Positions 1 to 5,545 of a stretch of DNA of 6,653 bases are shown here, in pieces. Within the stretch, counting starts at the first letter, position 1; each line of letters begins with the position of its first letter. A program made the position numbers and the translations under genes. The notes beneath the pieces are model-generated. The model saw only the letters and a list, made by a program, of their open reading frames with translations. It ran no database searches and had not been told where the DNA came from. The stretch comes from Loktanella sp. (GTDB lineage Bacteria > Pseudomonadota > Alphaproteobacteria > Rhodobacterales > Rhodobacteraceae): assembly GCA_003551805.1 (NCBI GenBank), contig PUNR01000212.1:1-6653 (forward strand). Reading direction: 5' to 3'.

Positions 1-199
1 GACTGCGCATTGCATCTTTGCTCCGCGCTGCGCCTCAATCAATCACTTCGGATTGCCCCATCCAGTCGCTTTGGTGGGGCCCTTCTGCCTTTACCTGATA
101 ACTCGGACAGGCAGCACGGCAAGGGTGGATTACGGGGTGGACTGATAACAACCAAACTGGCGTAATATATTAATAAATAGTAATTAAATTTTGCCAGGA
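1..199. other. Left-flank non-coding stretch
   Basis: I see no supported gene here. The plus frame starting at base 1 is open for 54 codons to TAA at 163-165, but its translation has low-complexity, basic, patternless composition and does not resemble a protein family. It could only be the tail of a gene beginning outside the window. Bases 55-62 (GCCCCATC) and 73-80 (GGTGGGGC) form an 8-bp inverted repeat with one G:T pair and a 10-nt loop, with no T-run after it. Bases 163-192 are 30 nt containing a single G and otherwise only A/T, in sharp contrast to the GC-rich surroundings. They lie just downstream of the minus-strand tRNA and could belong to its 3' trailer, but I see no clear terminator hairpin there. 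The GC-rich part resembles intergenic repeat DNA that I associate with Rhodobacteraceae genomes; that is an impression, not a search result. Confidence 0.5.
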
Positions 200-274
200 T
201 GGTGCTGTGAGAGAGGATTGAACTCTCGACCTCACCCTTACCAAGGGTGTGCTCTGCCACTGAGCTACCACAGC
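200..274 (-). tRNA. tRNA-Thr (anticodon GGT)
   Basis: Read on the minus strand, this 75-nt sequence folds as a complete cloverleaf. The acceptor arms are GCTGTGG (274-268) and TCACAGC, pairing over 7 bp with a terminal G:U. The D-arm carries the usual GCTCAGTGGCAGAGC pattern. The anticodon stem CACCC/GGGTG encloses loop TTGGTAA, giving anticodon GGT at 242-240. The T-arm has GAGAG / TTCAATC / CTCTC. Discriminator A is at 203 and a genomically encoded CCA at 202-200. GGT decodes ACC (with wobble ACU), so this is a threonine tRNA. It is transcribed leftwards, divergent from the downstream gene cluster. No second tRNA is adjacent. Confidence 0.96.
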
Positions 275-290
275 ATCCGTGAGGCGGGGG

Positions 291-317
291 ATTAGCGGCT
301 ATTGCGTGCTGGTGCAA
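291..317 (-). promoter_or_regulatory. Possible promoter of the tRNA-Thr gene
   Basis: On the minus strand, TTGCAC (complement of 312-317) resembles a -35 box and GCTAAT (complement of 291-296) resembles a -10 box. The spacer is 15 nt, shorter than optimal. The -10-like box ends 16 nt before the mature tRNA 5' end, a plausible distance for a short leader. The match is only partial, so this is inferred mainly from position. A promoter for the plus-strand genes must also lie in 275-359, but I cannot point to a convincing one. Confidence 0.25.
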
Positions 318-359
318 GCCCTCTCTGGACGGTTTTTGTGCTGCTTGATAACACAGGAC

Positions 360-509
360 ATGGATAACAAAAATGACAAGCCGCAACCCGCCAAGCCCGC
401 CTCGCCCCGCGAAGAGCGGTTGAAAGCTGCGCTGAAGGCCAATATGGCCAAACGCAAGGCGCAGGCGCGCGCAAAGGCCGCGGCAACGGGCAGCAAACAG
501 AAAGAATAG
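360..509 (+). CDS. Small basic protein of unknown function (49 aa) upstream of murA
   Basis: I do not recognise a functional family. The protein is 49 residues with 10 Lys and 4 Arg against 5 Asp/Glu. The first 16 residues are polar and proline-containing. Residues 17-42 are an Ala/Lys/Arg-rich segment (REERLKAALKANMAKRKAQA and on) that is likely helical, and the tail is polar. There is no signal peptide or membrane segment. The ATG at 360 is preceded by AGGA at 355-358, only 1 nt away, which is an unusually tight Shine-Dalgarno spacing. An in-frame GTG at 279 would add 27 residues, but that extension runs back almost to the tRNA and through the promoter region, so I prefer 360. The stop lies 4 nt before the murA start, suggesting co-transcription and possible translational coupling. 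From memory, similar short Ala/Lys-rich proteins sit before murA in other Rhodobacteraceae. Nucleic-acid or ribosome binding would fit the charge but is speculation. Confidence 0.72.
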   Translation: MDNKNDKPQPAKPASPREERLKAALKANMAKRKAQARAKAAATGSKQKE

Positions 510-513
510 CAAG

Positions 514-1779
514 ATGGATTCAATTTTGGTCAAAGGCGGCACAACGCTGCACGGAAAGATCCAGATTGCGGGCGCAAAGAACGCAGCCCTCGCCTTGATG
601 CCAGCGACGCTCTTGTCCGAAGAGCCGTTGACCCTGACCAATGCGCCGCGTCTGTCGGATATCAAGACGATGACGGCACTGTTGCAGTCGCTGGGGGTCG
701 AGATCACCTCGATGCAAGATGGCAAAGTGCAGGTGCTGTCGTCGCATGCCATGACATCCACCCGCGCGGATTACGAAATCGTGCGCAAAATGCGCGCGTC
801 TAATCTGGTGCTTGGCCCGCTGCTGGCGCGGCATCATCAGGCGATTGTGTCGTTGCCCGGCGGCTGTGCGATTGGCGCTCGCCCGATGGATATTCATGTG
901 ACCGCATTGGAAACCATGGGGGCCACGATTGAATTGAAAGACGGCTATCTGCATGCCACTGCCAAGGGCGGGCTGAAAGGTGCGCGGGTGGCGTTGCGCT
1001 TTGCCTCTGTCGGCGCGACCGAGAACGTGCTGATGGCTGCGACATTGGCCAAAGGCACCACGATCATCGAAAACGCCGCGCGCGAGCCGGAGATTGTCGA
1101 TCTTGCCCAATGTCTGCGCCGCATGGGTGCGCAGATTGACGGTGAAGGCACGAGCACGATCACCATTGACGGTGTGGACCGTCTGGGCGCTGCGACGCAT
1201 CCGGTCGTCACCGACCGCATCGAACTTGGTACCTATATGCTGGCGCCCGTCTTTGCCGGGGGCGAGGTGGAGTGTCTGGGCGGCCGGATGGATCTGGTCA
1301 CATCCTTTGCCGAAAAGCTGGCCGAGGCCGGGGTGGATGTGTCTGAGACCCCGAACGGCATCCTTGTAAAACGCAATGGCAGCCGCGCGCGTGCTGTCGA
1401 TGTCACCACTGCCGTGTTCCCCGGTTTCCCCACCGACCTGCAGGCACAGATGATGGCAATGCTGTGCACCGCAGAAGGCACATCGGTGCTGGAAGAGAAG
1501 ATTTTTGAAAACCGCTTTATGCACGCCCCTGAACTAATCCGCATGGGTGCGCGGATTGACGTTCAGGGTGGTACCGCGACGGTGCAGGGTGTGGAACGTC
1601 TGAAGGGTGCGCCAGTGATGGCAACTGATCTGCGGGCCTCGGTGTCGCTGATCCTGGCGGGACTGGCCGCCGAGGGCGAAACCCTGGTCAGCCGCGTGTA
1701 CCACCTTGATCGCGGCTATGAACATGTCGAGGAAAAGCTCCGCGCTGTCGGTGCCAATATTGAACGGGTGTCAGCATGA
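514..1779 (+). CDS. murA: UDP-N-acetylglucosamine 1-carboxyvinyltransferase (MurA)
   Basis: Cytoplasmic enzyme that transfers enolpyruvate from phosphoenolpyruvate to UDP-GlcNAc, the first committed step of peptidoglycan precursor synthesis and the fosfomycin target. The 421-residue length is normal for the family. Active-site elements are all present: K22-N23 in GAKNAAL, R91 and R94 in the RKMRAS segment, the PEP-binding loop PGGCAIGARPMDIH with the catalytic, fosfomycin-reactive Cys at 118 (E. coli C115), D308 in FPTDLQAQ (E. coli D305), and R400 in YHLDRGYEH (E. coli R397). Two inside-out alpha/beta barrel repeats are implied by the family fold. The start ATG follows the upstream small gene's stop by 4 nt and has only a weak purine-rich leader, so initiation may rely on coupling. 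The stop overlaps the next gene's start in ATGA. The Cys at 118 predicts fosfomycin sensitivity at the target level. Confidence 0.98.
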   Translation: MDSILVKGGTTLHGKIQIAGAKNAALALMPATLLSEEPLTLTNAPRLSDIKTMTALLQSLGVEITSMQDGKVQVLSSHAMTSTRADYEIVRKMRASNLVLGPLLARHHQAIVSLPGGCAIGARPMDIHVTALETMGATIELKDGYLHATAKGGLKGARVALRFASVGATENVLMAATLAKGTTIIENAAREPEIVDLAQCLRRMGAQIDGEGTSTITIDGVDRLGAATHPVVTDRIELGTYMLAPVFAGGEVECLGGRMDLVTSFAEKLAEAGVDVSETPNGILVKRNGSRARAVDVTTAVFPGFPTDLQAQMMAMLCTAEGTSVLEEKIFENRFMHAPELIRMGARIDVQGGTATVQGVERLKGAPVMATDLRASVSLILAGLAAEGETLVSRVYHLDRGYEHVEEKLRAVGANIERVSA

Positions 1780-2237
1780 CGCAAGACGCACGGTTCAAGG
1801 ATGGCGCGGACAAGCCGCTGCGCCTGCGTGCGCTCGACAGTGACGATCTGACGGTGATTGCCGCGATCACGCAGGACGCGGTGTTTCCCGTCGCTGAAAT
1901 GCGCTGGGACCGCAAGGCGCGGCGTTTTGCGTTGCTGGTCAACCGCTTTCGCTGGGAAGACGGGCAGCAAAGCGCGCAACGCGTGCAGGCCGTACTCGCA
2001 TTTGAAGATGTGATAGCAGTACAGACCCAAGGCATCGATAAGACCGACGCCGATCTGGTTTTTTCCCTGCTTTCGATCAGTTTTATTCCCGGTGCCGATG
2101 GCGCTGGCCGGATCGAAATGACGCTGGCCGGCGACGGGGCGATTGCGCTCGACGTCGAGGCGCTCGAAGTACTGTTGCGCGATGTGACCCGCCCCTATGC
2201 GGCCCCGTCGGGCAAGGCCCCGCGTCACCCCGACTGA
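1776..2237 (+). CDS. DUF2948 family protein
   Basis: This 153-residue protein matches my recollection of the DUF2948 family, which is found in alphaproteobacteria and has no established function. The characteristic stretch EMRWDRKARRFALLVNRFRWE spans residues 41-61. It is followed by AVLAFEDVIAVQTQGID (72-88), a FSLLSISF strand segment (96-103), and a LAGDGAIALDVEALEVLLRDVTRPY block (117-141). The pattern looks like a compact soluble alpha/beta protein without signal peptide or transmembrane helix. It has no obvious catalytic Cys/His cluster or nucleotide-binding loop. Its ATG overlaps the murA stop by 4 nt, so the two are translationally linked. The following gene is hisD after a 56-nt gap. 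The family assignment is fairly secure; the function is unknown. Confidence 0.88.
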   Translation: MTQDARFKDGADKPLRLRALDSDDLTVIAAITQDAVFPVAEMRWDRKARRFALLVNRFRWEDGQQSAQRVQAVLAFEDVIAVQTQGIDKTDADLVFSLLSISFIPGADGAGRIEMTLAGDGAIALDVEALEVLLRDVTRPYAAPSGKAPRHPD

Positions 2238-2251
2238 CACCATTGAAGCGG

Positions 2252-2287
2252 CGCTATGTCCCCGCTATGTCCTTGCGGGTAAAGGAG
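2252..2287 (+). promoter_or_regulatory. hisD leader: 11-nt-period direct repeat, small hairpin and Shine-Dalgarno
   Basis: In the 56-nt gap before hisD, CGCTATGTCC occurs twice (2252-2261 and 2263-2272) with an 11-nt period. The second copy lies in a possible hairpin with stem CCCGC (2261-2265) / GCGGG (2275-2279) and a 9-nt loop. One base later comes the strong Shine-Dalgarno AAAGGAG (2281-2287), 6 nt before the chosen hisD ATG. A mini-frame from ATG 2256 reads MSPLCPCG and stops at TAA 2280-2282, overlapping the Shine-Dalgarno. It contains no histidine codons, so it is not a classical his attenuator. The repeats and hairpin are visible in the sequence; any regulatory role is inference. Confidence 0.35.
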
Positions 2288-2293
2288 ACATCC

Positions 2294-3601
2294 ATGCCGC
2301 AATTTCTGTCCACGACCGATTCCGATTTCGAGGCCCGCTTTACAGCCCTTCTGGGGGCTAAACGCGAAGACAGCCCCGACGTCGATCATATCGTGGCTGA
2401 AATTATCGCCGATGTGCGTGCACGCGGCGACGCTGCCGTGATCGAGTTGACCTCGCGCTTTGACCGGCTGGACCTGACGCCCGAGACGCTGCGCTTTACC
2501 CCTGAAGAAATTGCCGCTGAATGTGCGCTAGTGTCCGACGATGACCGCGCCGCGCTGGAACTGGCCGCCGCCCGCATCCGTGCCTATCACAGCCGGCAGA
2601 TGCCCGACGATGCGCAATGGACGGATGAGACGGGTGCTATGCTTGGCTGGCGCTGGACGCCGGTGTCGGCGGCGGGCCTTTACGTTCCCGGCGGGTTGGC
2701 CAGCTATCCATCGTCGGTGCTGATGAATGCAATCCCTGCCAAGGTCGCGGGGGTAGGGCGACTGGCAATCGTAGTGCCGACGCCGGACGGATTGACCAAT
2801 CCGCTGGTCCTGATGGCTGCGCAAATCGCCGGTGTGGACGAAGTGTACCGTATCGGTGGCGCGCAGGCGATTGCAGCACTTGCCTACGGCACGCAGACGA
2901 TCCCACCGGTGGACAAGATCACCGGACCCGGCAATGCCTTTGTCGCCGCCGCGAAACGGCGGGTGTTTGGCAAGGTCGGGATTGACATGATCGCTGGGCC
3001 TTCGGAAATTTTGGTGATTGCGGATCGCGACAATGACCCCGACTGGATCGCACTCGATCTTTTGTCGCAGGCAGAACACGACGAAAGCGCACAATCTTTG
3101 CTGATTACCGATTATGCCGATTTCGGGCGTGCGGTCGCGCAAGCCGTGGACAAACGCCTGCAGACGCTGGAACGCCGCGCGATTGCGGGGGCAAGCTGGC
3201 GCGATTTCGGCGCAATCATCACGGTCAAGGATATGGACGAGGCCGTTGCTCTGTCCGACCGGATTGCGCCAGAACATCTCGAACTTTGCACGGCGGATGC
3301 CGATGGTTTGGCTGCAAAAATCACCCATGCGGGTGCGATCTTCATTGGTAGTTGGACACCAGAGGCGATTGGTGACTACATTGGTGGGCCAAATCACGTT
3401 TTGCCGACGGCACGCTCGGCACGTTTTTCAAGTGGGTTATCAGTGATGGACTTTATTAAGCGGACCACCCTGTCGCGTATGACGCCTGACGCGCTGGCCG
3501 CGATCGGCCCCGCCGCCGAACGCCTGGCCCAATCGGAAAGCCTGCAAGCGCATGGTCTATCCGTGCGTGCGCGGCTTGACCGGCTGAACCGGGGGGATTG
3601 A
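2294..3601 (+). CDS. hisD: Histidinol dehydrogenase (HisD)
   Basis: Zinc- and NAD-dependent enzyme that oxidises L-histidinol twice to L-histidine, the final step of histidine synthesis, in the cytoplasm. At 435 residues the length is typical. Zinc ligands are visible as Q259 and H262 in LLSQAEHDES, D361 in IGDYIGGPNH, and H420 in AHGLSVRARL. The general acid/base pair E327-H328 sits in RIAPEHLEL. The nucleotide-region signatures AAGLYVPGGLASYPSSVLMN (126-145) and KITGPGNAFVAAAKR (208-222) are intact. I chose ATG 2294 because AAAGGAG lies 6 nt upstream. The frame stays open to 2243 with another ATG at 2267, but those extensions are not family-like. hisD stands apart from other his genes here. 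The stop is 1 nt before the next start. Codons around 3421-3460 are locally AT-rich although the residues encoded are conserved. Confidence 0.98.
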   Translation: MPQFLSTTDSDFEARFTALLGAKREDSPDVDHIVAEIIADVRARGDAAVIELTSRFDRLDLTPETLRFTPEEIAAECALVSDDDRAALELAAARIRAYHSRQMPDDAQWTDETGAMLGWRWTPVSAAGLYVPGGLASYPSSVLMNAIPAKVAGVGRLAIVVPTPDGLTNPLVLMAAQIAGVDEVYRIGGAQAIAALAYGTQTIPPVDKITGPGNAFVAAAKRRVFGKVGIDMIAGPSEILVIADRDNDPDWIALDLLSQAEHDESAQSLLITDYADFGRAVAQAVDKRLQTLERRAIAGASWRDFGAIITVKDMDEAVALSDRIAPEHLELCTADADGLAAKITHAGAIFIGSWTPEAIGDYIGGPNHVLPTARSARFSSGLSVMDFIKRTTLSRMTPDALAAIGPAAERLAQSESLQAHGLSVRARLDRLNRGD

Positions 3602-3602
3602 G

Positions 3603-4082
3603 ATGCCGCGCATCGTCAACATCATTCTTGATGATAGCGGCCTGCCTGCGCCCACACCTGAAATCGATCAGGAACGCAAGGTTGCGCTGTTTGATCTGCT
3701 GGAAAACAACAGCTTTGCGATGCCGCCGCGTGAAGACCGCGATGTGCCGCCCGGACCGTATCAACTGGGCCTGTCGATCCGCGAAAAGCGGTTGGTATTC
3801 GATATCCAGCTAGAGGATGGCAGCCCCGCCGGGGCGTTTCATCTGTCGCTTGGCCCGTTCCGACAGGTGGTGAAGGATTATTTCCAGATTTGCGAAAGCT
3901 ATTTCGACGCCGTCAAAACGCTGCCGCCCAGCCAGATTGAAACCATTGATATGGCCCGTCGCGGCATCCATAATGAAGGCGCGCGGGTGTTGCAGGAACG
4001 GCTGGAAGGCAAGGCTATCGTGGACAATGACACCGCGCGACGGTTGTTCACCCTGATATGTGTGCTGCATTTTGGGGGCTGA
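3603..4082 (+). CDS. UPF0262 family protein
   Basis: This 159-residue protein matches my recollection of UPF0262, an uncharacterised family largely from alphaproteobacteria. Recognisable blocks are PTPEIDQERKVALFDLLENN (residues 17-36), PPGPYQLGLSIREKRLVFDI (49-68), a FHLSLGPFRQVVKDYFQICE stretch (79-98), and the conserved C-terminal half containing IDMARRGIHNEGARVLQERL (117-136). It ends in ARRLFTLICVLHFGG. It looks soluble and alpha/beta, with no signal peptide and no obvious metal or nucleotide motif. A GGGGGGA tract at 3591-3597, 5 nt before the ATG and inside the end of hisD, is the likely ribosome site. The start is 1 nt after hisD's stop, and the next gene starts 1 nt after this stop, implying a tight three-gene unit. 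The link to HisD suggests co-expression but does not establish a histidine-related function. Confidence 0.92.
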   Translation: MPRIVNIILDDSGLPAPTPEIDQERKVALFDLLENNSFAMPPREDRDVPPGPYQLGLSIREKRLVFDIQLEDGSPAGAFHLSLGPFRQVVKDYFQICESYFDAVKTLPPSQIETIDMARRGIHNEGARVLQERLEGKAIVDNDTARRLFTLICVLHFGG

Positions 4083-4083
4083 T

Positions 4084-4566
4084 GTGCCGACAGACAGCAA
4101 ATACGCACCCCTGCCGCAATCAGTGCTTTTTTGCTGTGATCATAATTCCGTCCGTTCGCCCATGGCCGAAGGCATTATGAAGAAACTTTACGGCAAGCAA
4201 TGCTACGTGCAGTCAGTCGGCGTGAAGAATGACATGGAAATCGACGGCTTTGCCATCACCGTCTGCGCCGAGATCGGGGTAGAGGTTTCACGCCACCGGT
4301 CCCGGTCGTTTGACGAGATGGAACAATGGGGCGATGATCTGTCATCGTTTGATCTTGTGCTGGCGCTGTCGCCTGCCAGCCAGCGGCGCGCGCTTGATTT
4401 GACACAGTTCTTTCACATTGATGTCGAATACTGGCCGATCCTCGACCCCACCGGCATGGGTGACAGCCGCGAAGCGCGTCTGGCGCTTTACCGGCAGGCC
4501 CGTGACCAGATTTACGACCGGTTGGTGGCCCGTTTTGGCCCCGCAACCAATGATCCCGCAGGGTAA
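4084..4566 (+). CDS. Low-molecular-weight phosphatase-like protein
   Basis: A 160-residue member of the low-molecular-weight protein tyrosine phosphatase superfamily, to which thioredoxin-type arsenate reductases also belong. The P-loop reads FCCDHNSVRSPMAEG. C18 is the candidate nucleophile in C-x5-R-S, with R24 and S25, preceded by another Cys at 17. The acid loop is present as D121-P122 in PILDPTG. Folding and helix segments such as SVGVKNDMEIDGFA and HRSRSFDEME match the superfamily layout. Catalysis via a cysteinyl-phosphate intermediate is expected from the family; the substrate is unknown. I place the start at GTG 4084, 1 nt after the UPF0262 stop and 5 nt after GGGGG (4074-4078). An in-frame GTG at 4060 would add eight residues inside UPF0262. 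An arsenate reductase is less likely because no ars genes are nearby and the neighbours are housekeeping genes. Confidence 0.85.
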   Translation: MPTDSKYAPLPQSVLFCCDHNSVRSPMAEGIMKKLYGKQCYVQSVGVKNDMEIDGFAITVCAEIGVEVSRHRSRSFDEMEQWGDDLSSFDLVLALSPASQRRALDLTQFFHIDVEYWPILDPTGMGDSREARLALYRQARDQIYDRLVARFGPATNDPAG

Positions 4567-4601
4567 GGTGTGCGCGTTTCACCGCAGTGGCATATTTCCC
4601 C

Positions 4602-4630
4602 TTGAAAAACGCCGCCCAGAGGCGCATCTA
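4602..4630 (+). promoter_or_regulatory. Possible infA promoter
   Basis: The 106-nt gap before infA contains TTGAAA at 4602-4607, a close match to a -35 box. At the normal 17-nt spacing the -10 position (4625-4630, CATCTA) matches only weakly. TATATA at 4656-4661 looks like a better -10 box, but it lies too close to the ribosome site to give a usable leader. The gap itself breaks the tight packing of the preceding genes, which supports a separate promoter for infA. The exact elements are uncertain. Confidence 0.27.
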
Positions 4631-4672
4631 GCAGCGGTCCGCAAATAGCGGAAGATATATACAGGAGATCAC

Positions 4673-4891
4673 ATGGCCAAGGAAGAACTGCTCGAATTCC
4701 CAGGTGTCGTGAAAGAACTTCTGCCAAACGCGACGTTTCGGGTCGAGCTGGAAAACGGCCATGAGATCATCGCACATACGGCAGGAAAGATGCGCAAAAA
4801 CCGCATCCGCGTTCTGGCAGGCGATAAGGTGCAGGTCGAAATGACCCCCTATGATTTGACCAAAGGTCGGATCAATTACCGGTTTAAATAG
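4673..4891 (+). CDS. infA: Translation initiation factor IF-1
   Basis: A 72-residue single S1/OB-fold domain protein, exactly the usual bacterial IF-1 length. IF-1 binds the 30S subunit at the A site and helps IF-2 and IF-3 select the initiator tRNA. Diagnostic sequence includes MAKEELLEFPGVVKELLPNA at the N-terminus, FRVELENGHEIIAHTAGKMR (21-40), the basic segment RKNRIRVLAGDKVQVEMTPYD (40-60), and the C-terminal TKGRINYRFK. It is preceded by AGGAG (4663-4667) with 5-nt spacing, the textbook signal expected of a highly expressed gene. A 106-nt gap upstream suggests its own promoter. The stop codon TAG lies at the foot of a perfect 10-bp palindrome. infA next to maf/RNase E/G/yacG is, as I recall, a common alphaproteobacterial arrangement. 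Confidence 0.98.
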   Translation: MAKEELLEFPGVVKELLPNATFRVELENGHEIIAHTAGKMRKNRIRVLAGDKVQVEMTPYDLTKGRINYRFK

Positions 4892-4912
4892 TGTGAAACT
4901 GCGTTTCACACT
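4890..4912. terminator. Perfect palindrome at the infA 3' end (candidate terminator or RNA hairpin)
   Basis: Arms AGTGTGAAAC (4890-4899) and GTTTCACACT (4903-4912) are perfectly complementary over 10 bp, with a 3-nt TGC loop. The last two bases of the infA stop codon (AG, 4890-4891) are inside the left arm. The sequence after the hairpin (GCACGGCTAAGCC) has no T-run, so it is not a canonical intrinsic terminator. It may instead be a 3' stabilising hairpin, a Rho-linked or inefficient terminator, or a protein-binding palindrome controlling maf, whose ATG is 27 nt downstream. The structure is certain; its role is not. Confidence 0.5.
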
Positions 4913-4939
4913 GCACGGCTAAGCCTTGCGCCGCGCGAT

Positions 4940-5545
4940 ATGACGACATTGACGCCAGATAGCACATTGAAACTGATCCTCGGGTCTGGCTCGCCGCGGC
5001 GGCTGGAACTGTTGGCGCAGCTTGGCGTCACACCTGATGCCGTACAACCACCCGATATTGACGAAGACGTGCGTAAGGCCGAATTGCCCCGCGATTACGT
5101 CAAGCGCATCGCGGCCGAAAAACTGGCAGCGATTCCCGCCGATGACAACACTGTCGTGCTTTGCGCCGATACGACTGTGGCTTTGGGCCGTCGGATCATG
5201 GGTAAACCAAATGATGCAGGTGAAGCAGCGGCGTTTCTTTACGCTTTGTCCGGCAGGCGGCATAAGGTTATCACCGCGATTGCCGTCAAACGTGGCGACA
5301 GGACATGGCTGCGTGACGTGCAAAGCACGGGCGCCTTCAAGCAACTTTCGGATGCCGACGTGAATGCCTATCTTGCCAGTCATGACTGGCAGGGCAAGGC
5401 GGGCGGCTATGCGATTCAGGGGCCTGCCGGCGCGTTCATTCCATGGATCAACGGATCGTATACAGGCATTGTCGGGCTACCCCTGACTGAAACTGCGGGC
5501 CTTTTGACAGCCGCCGGTTACCCGCTTTACAAGGATATCCCATGA
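4940..5545 (+). CDS. maf: Maf family nucleoside triphosphate pyrophosphatase
   Basis: Maf proteins hydrolyse non-canonical and some canonical nucleoside triphosphates (dTTP, UTP or methylated forms, depending on subfamily) to the monophosphate and pyrophosphate, helping sanitise the nucleotide pool. The 201 residues carry the expected signatures: LILGSGSPRRLELL (12-25) with the phosphate-binding SPRR, IDED (40-43), the catalytic CADTTVALG (75-83) with D77, the GRRHKVITAIAV block (105-116), and KAGGYAIQGPAGAFIPWINGSYTGIVGLPL (153-182). The KAGxYxIQG...GSY-xxx-VGLPL ending is closest to the dTTP/UTP pyrophosphatase type (YhdE/Bacillus Maf), but I would not fix the substrate from this alone. The ATG at 4940 has no obvious Shine-Dalgarno, so expression may be low or the start slightly wrong. 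The stop overlaps the next start in ATGA. Confidence 0.96.
   Translation: MTTLTPDSTLKLILGSGSPRRLELLAQLGVTPDAVQPPDIDEDVRKAELPRDYVKRIAAEKLAAIPADDNTVVLCADTTVALGRRIMGKPNDAGEAAAFLYALSGRRHKVITAIAVKRGDRTWLRDVQSTGAFKQLSDADVNAYLASHDWQGKAGGYAIQGPAGAFIPWINGSYTGIVGLPLTETAGLLTAAGYPLYKDIP

Noticed and set aside
39..761. Minus-strand open frame of 240 codons across the left flank
   Set aside because: It runs straight through the tRNA-Thr gene, the small gene and the start of murA, so it cannot be a real protein gene.
520..1524. Long open frame on the minus strand (334 codons) opposite murA
   Set aside because: It is a mirror frame of a fully convincing murA; its translation is His/Arg/Gln-rich without any family signature.
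2243..2293. N-terminal extension of hisD from 2243, or from the in-frame ATG at 2267
   Set aside because: The strong AAAGGAG at 2281-2287 positions initiation at ATG 2294, and the extension adds residues not typical of HisD.
2528..3397. Minus-strand open frame of 289 codons opposite hisD
   Set aside because: Same reason: a complete hisD with all zinc and catalytic residues occupies the plus strand, and the antisense product has no recognisable motif.
4060..4083. Upstream GTG start for the phosphatase-like gene
   Set aside because: It lies inside the UPF0262 coding end; GTG 4084 has a GGGGG ribosome-site candidate at proper spacing and fits the 1-nt gap pattern of the unit.
4084..4566. Arsenate reductase (arsC) identity
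   Set aside because: The C-x5-R loop is shared by the whole superfamily; there are no ars neighbours and no clear evidence for the thioredoxin-linked Cys pair arrangement.
4656..4661. TATATA as the infA -10 box
   Set aside because: Transcription would start within or after the ribosome site, leaving no usable leader.
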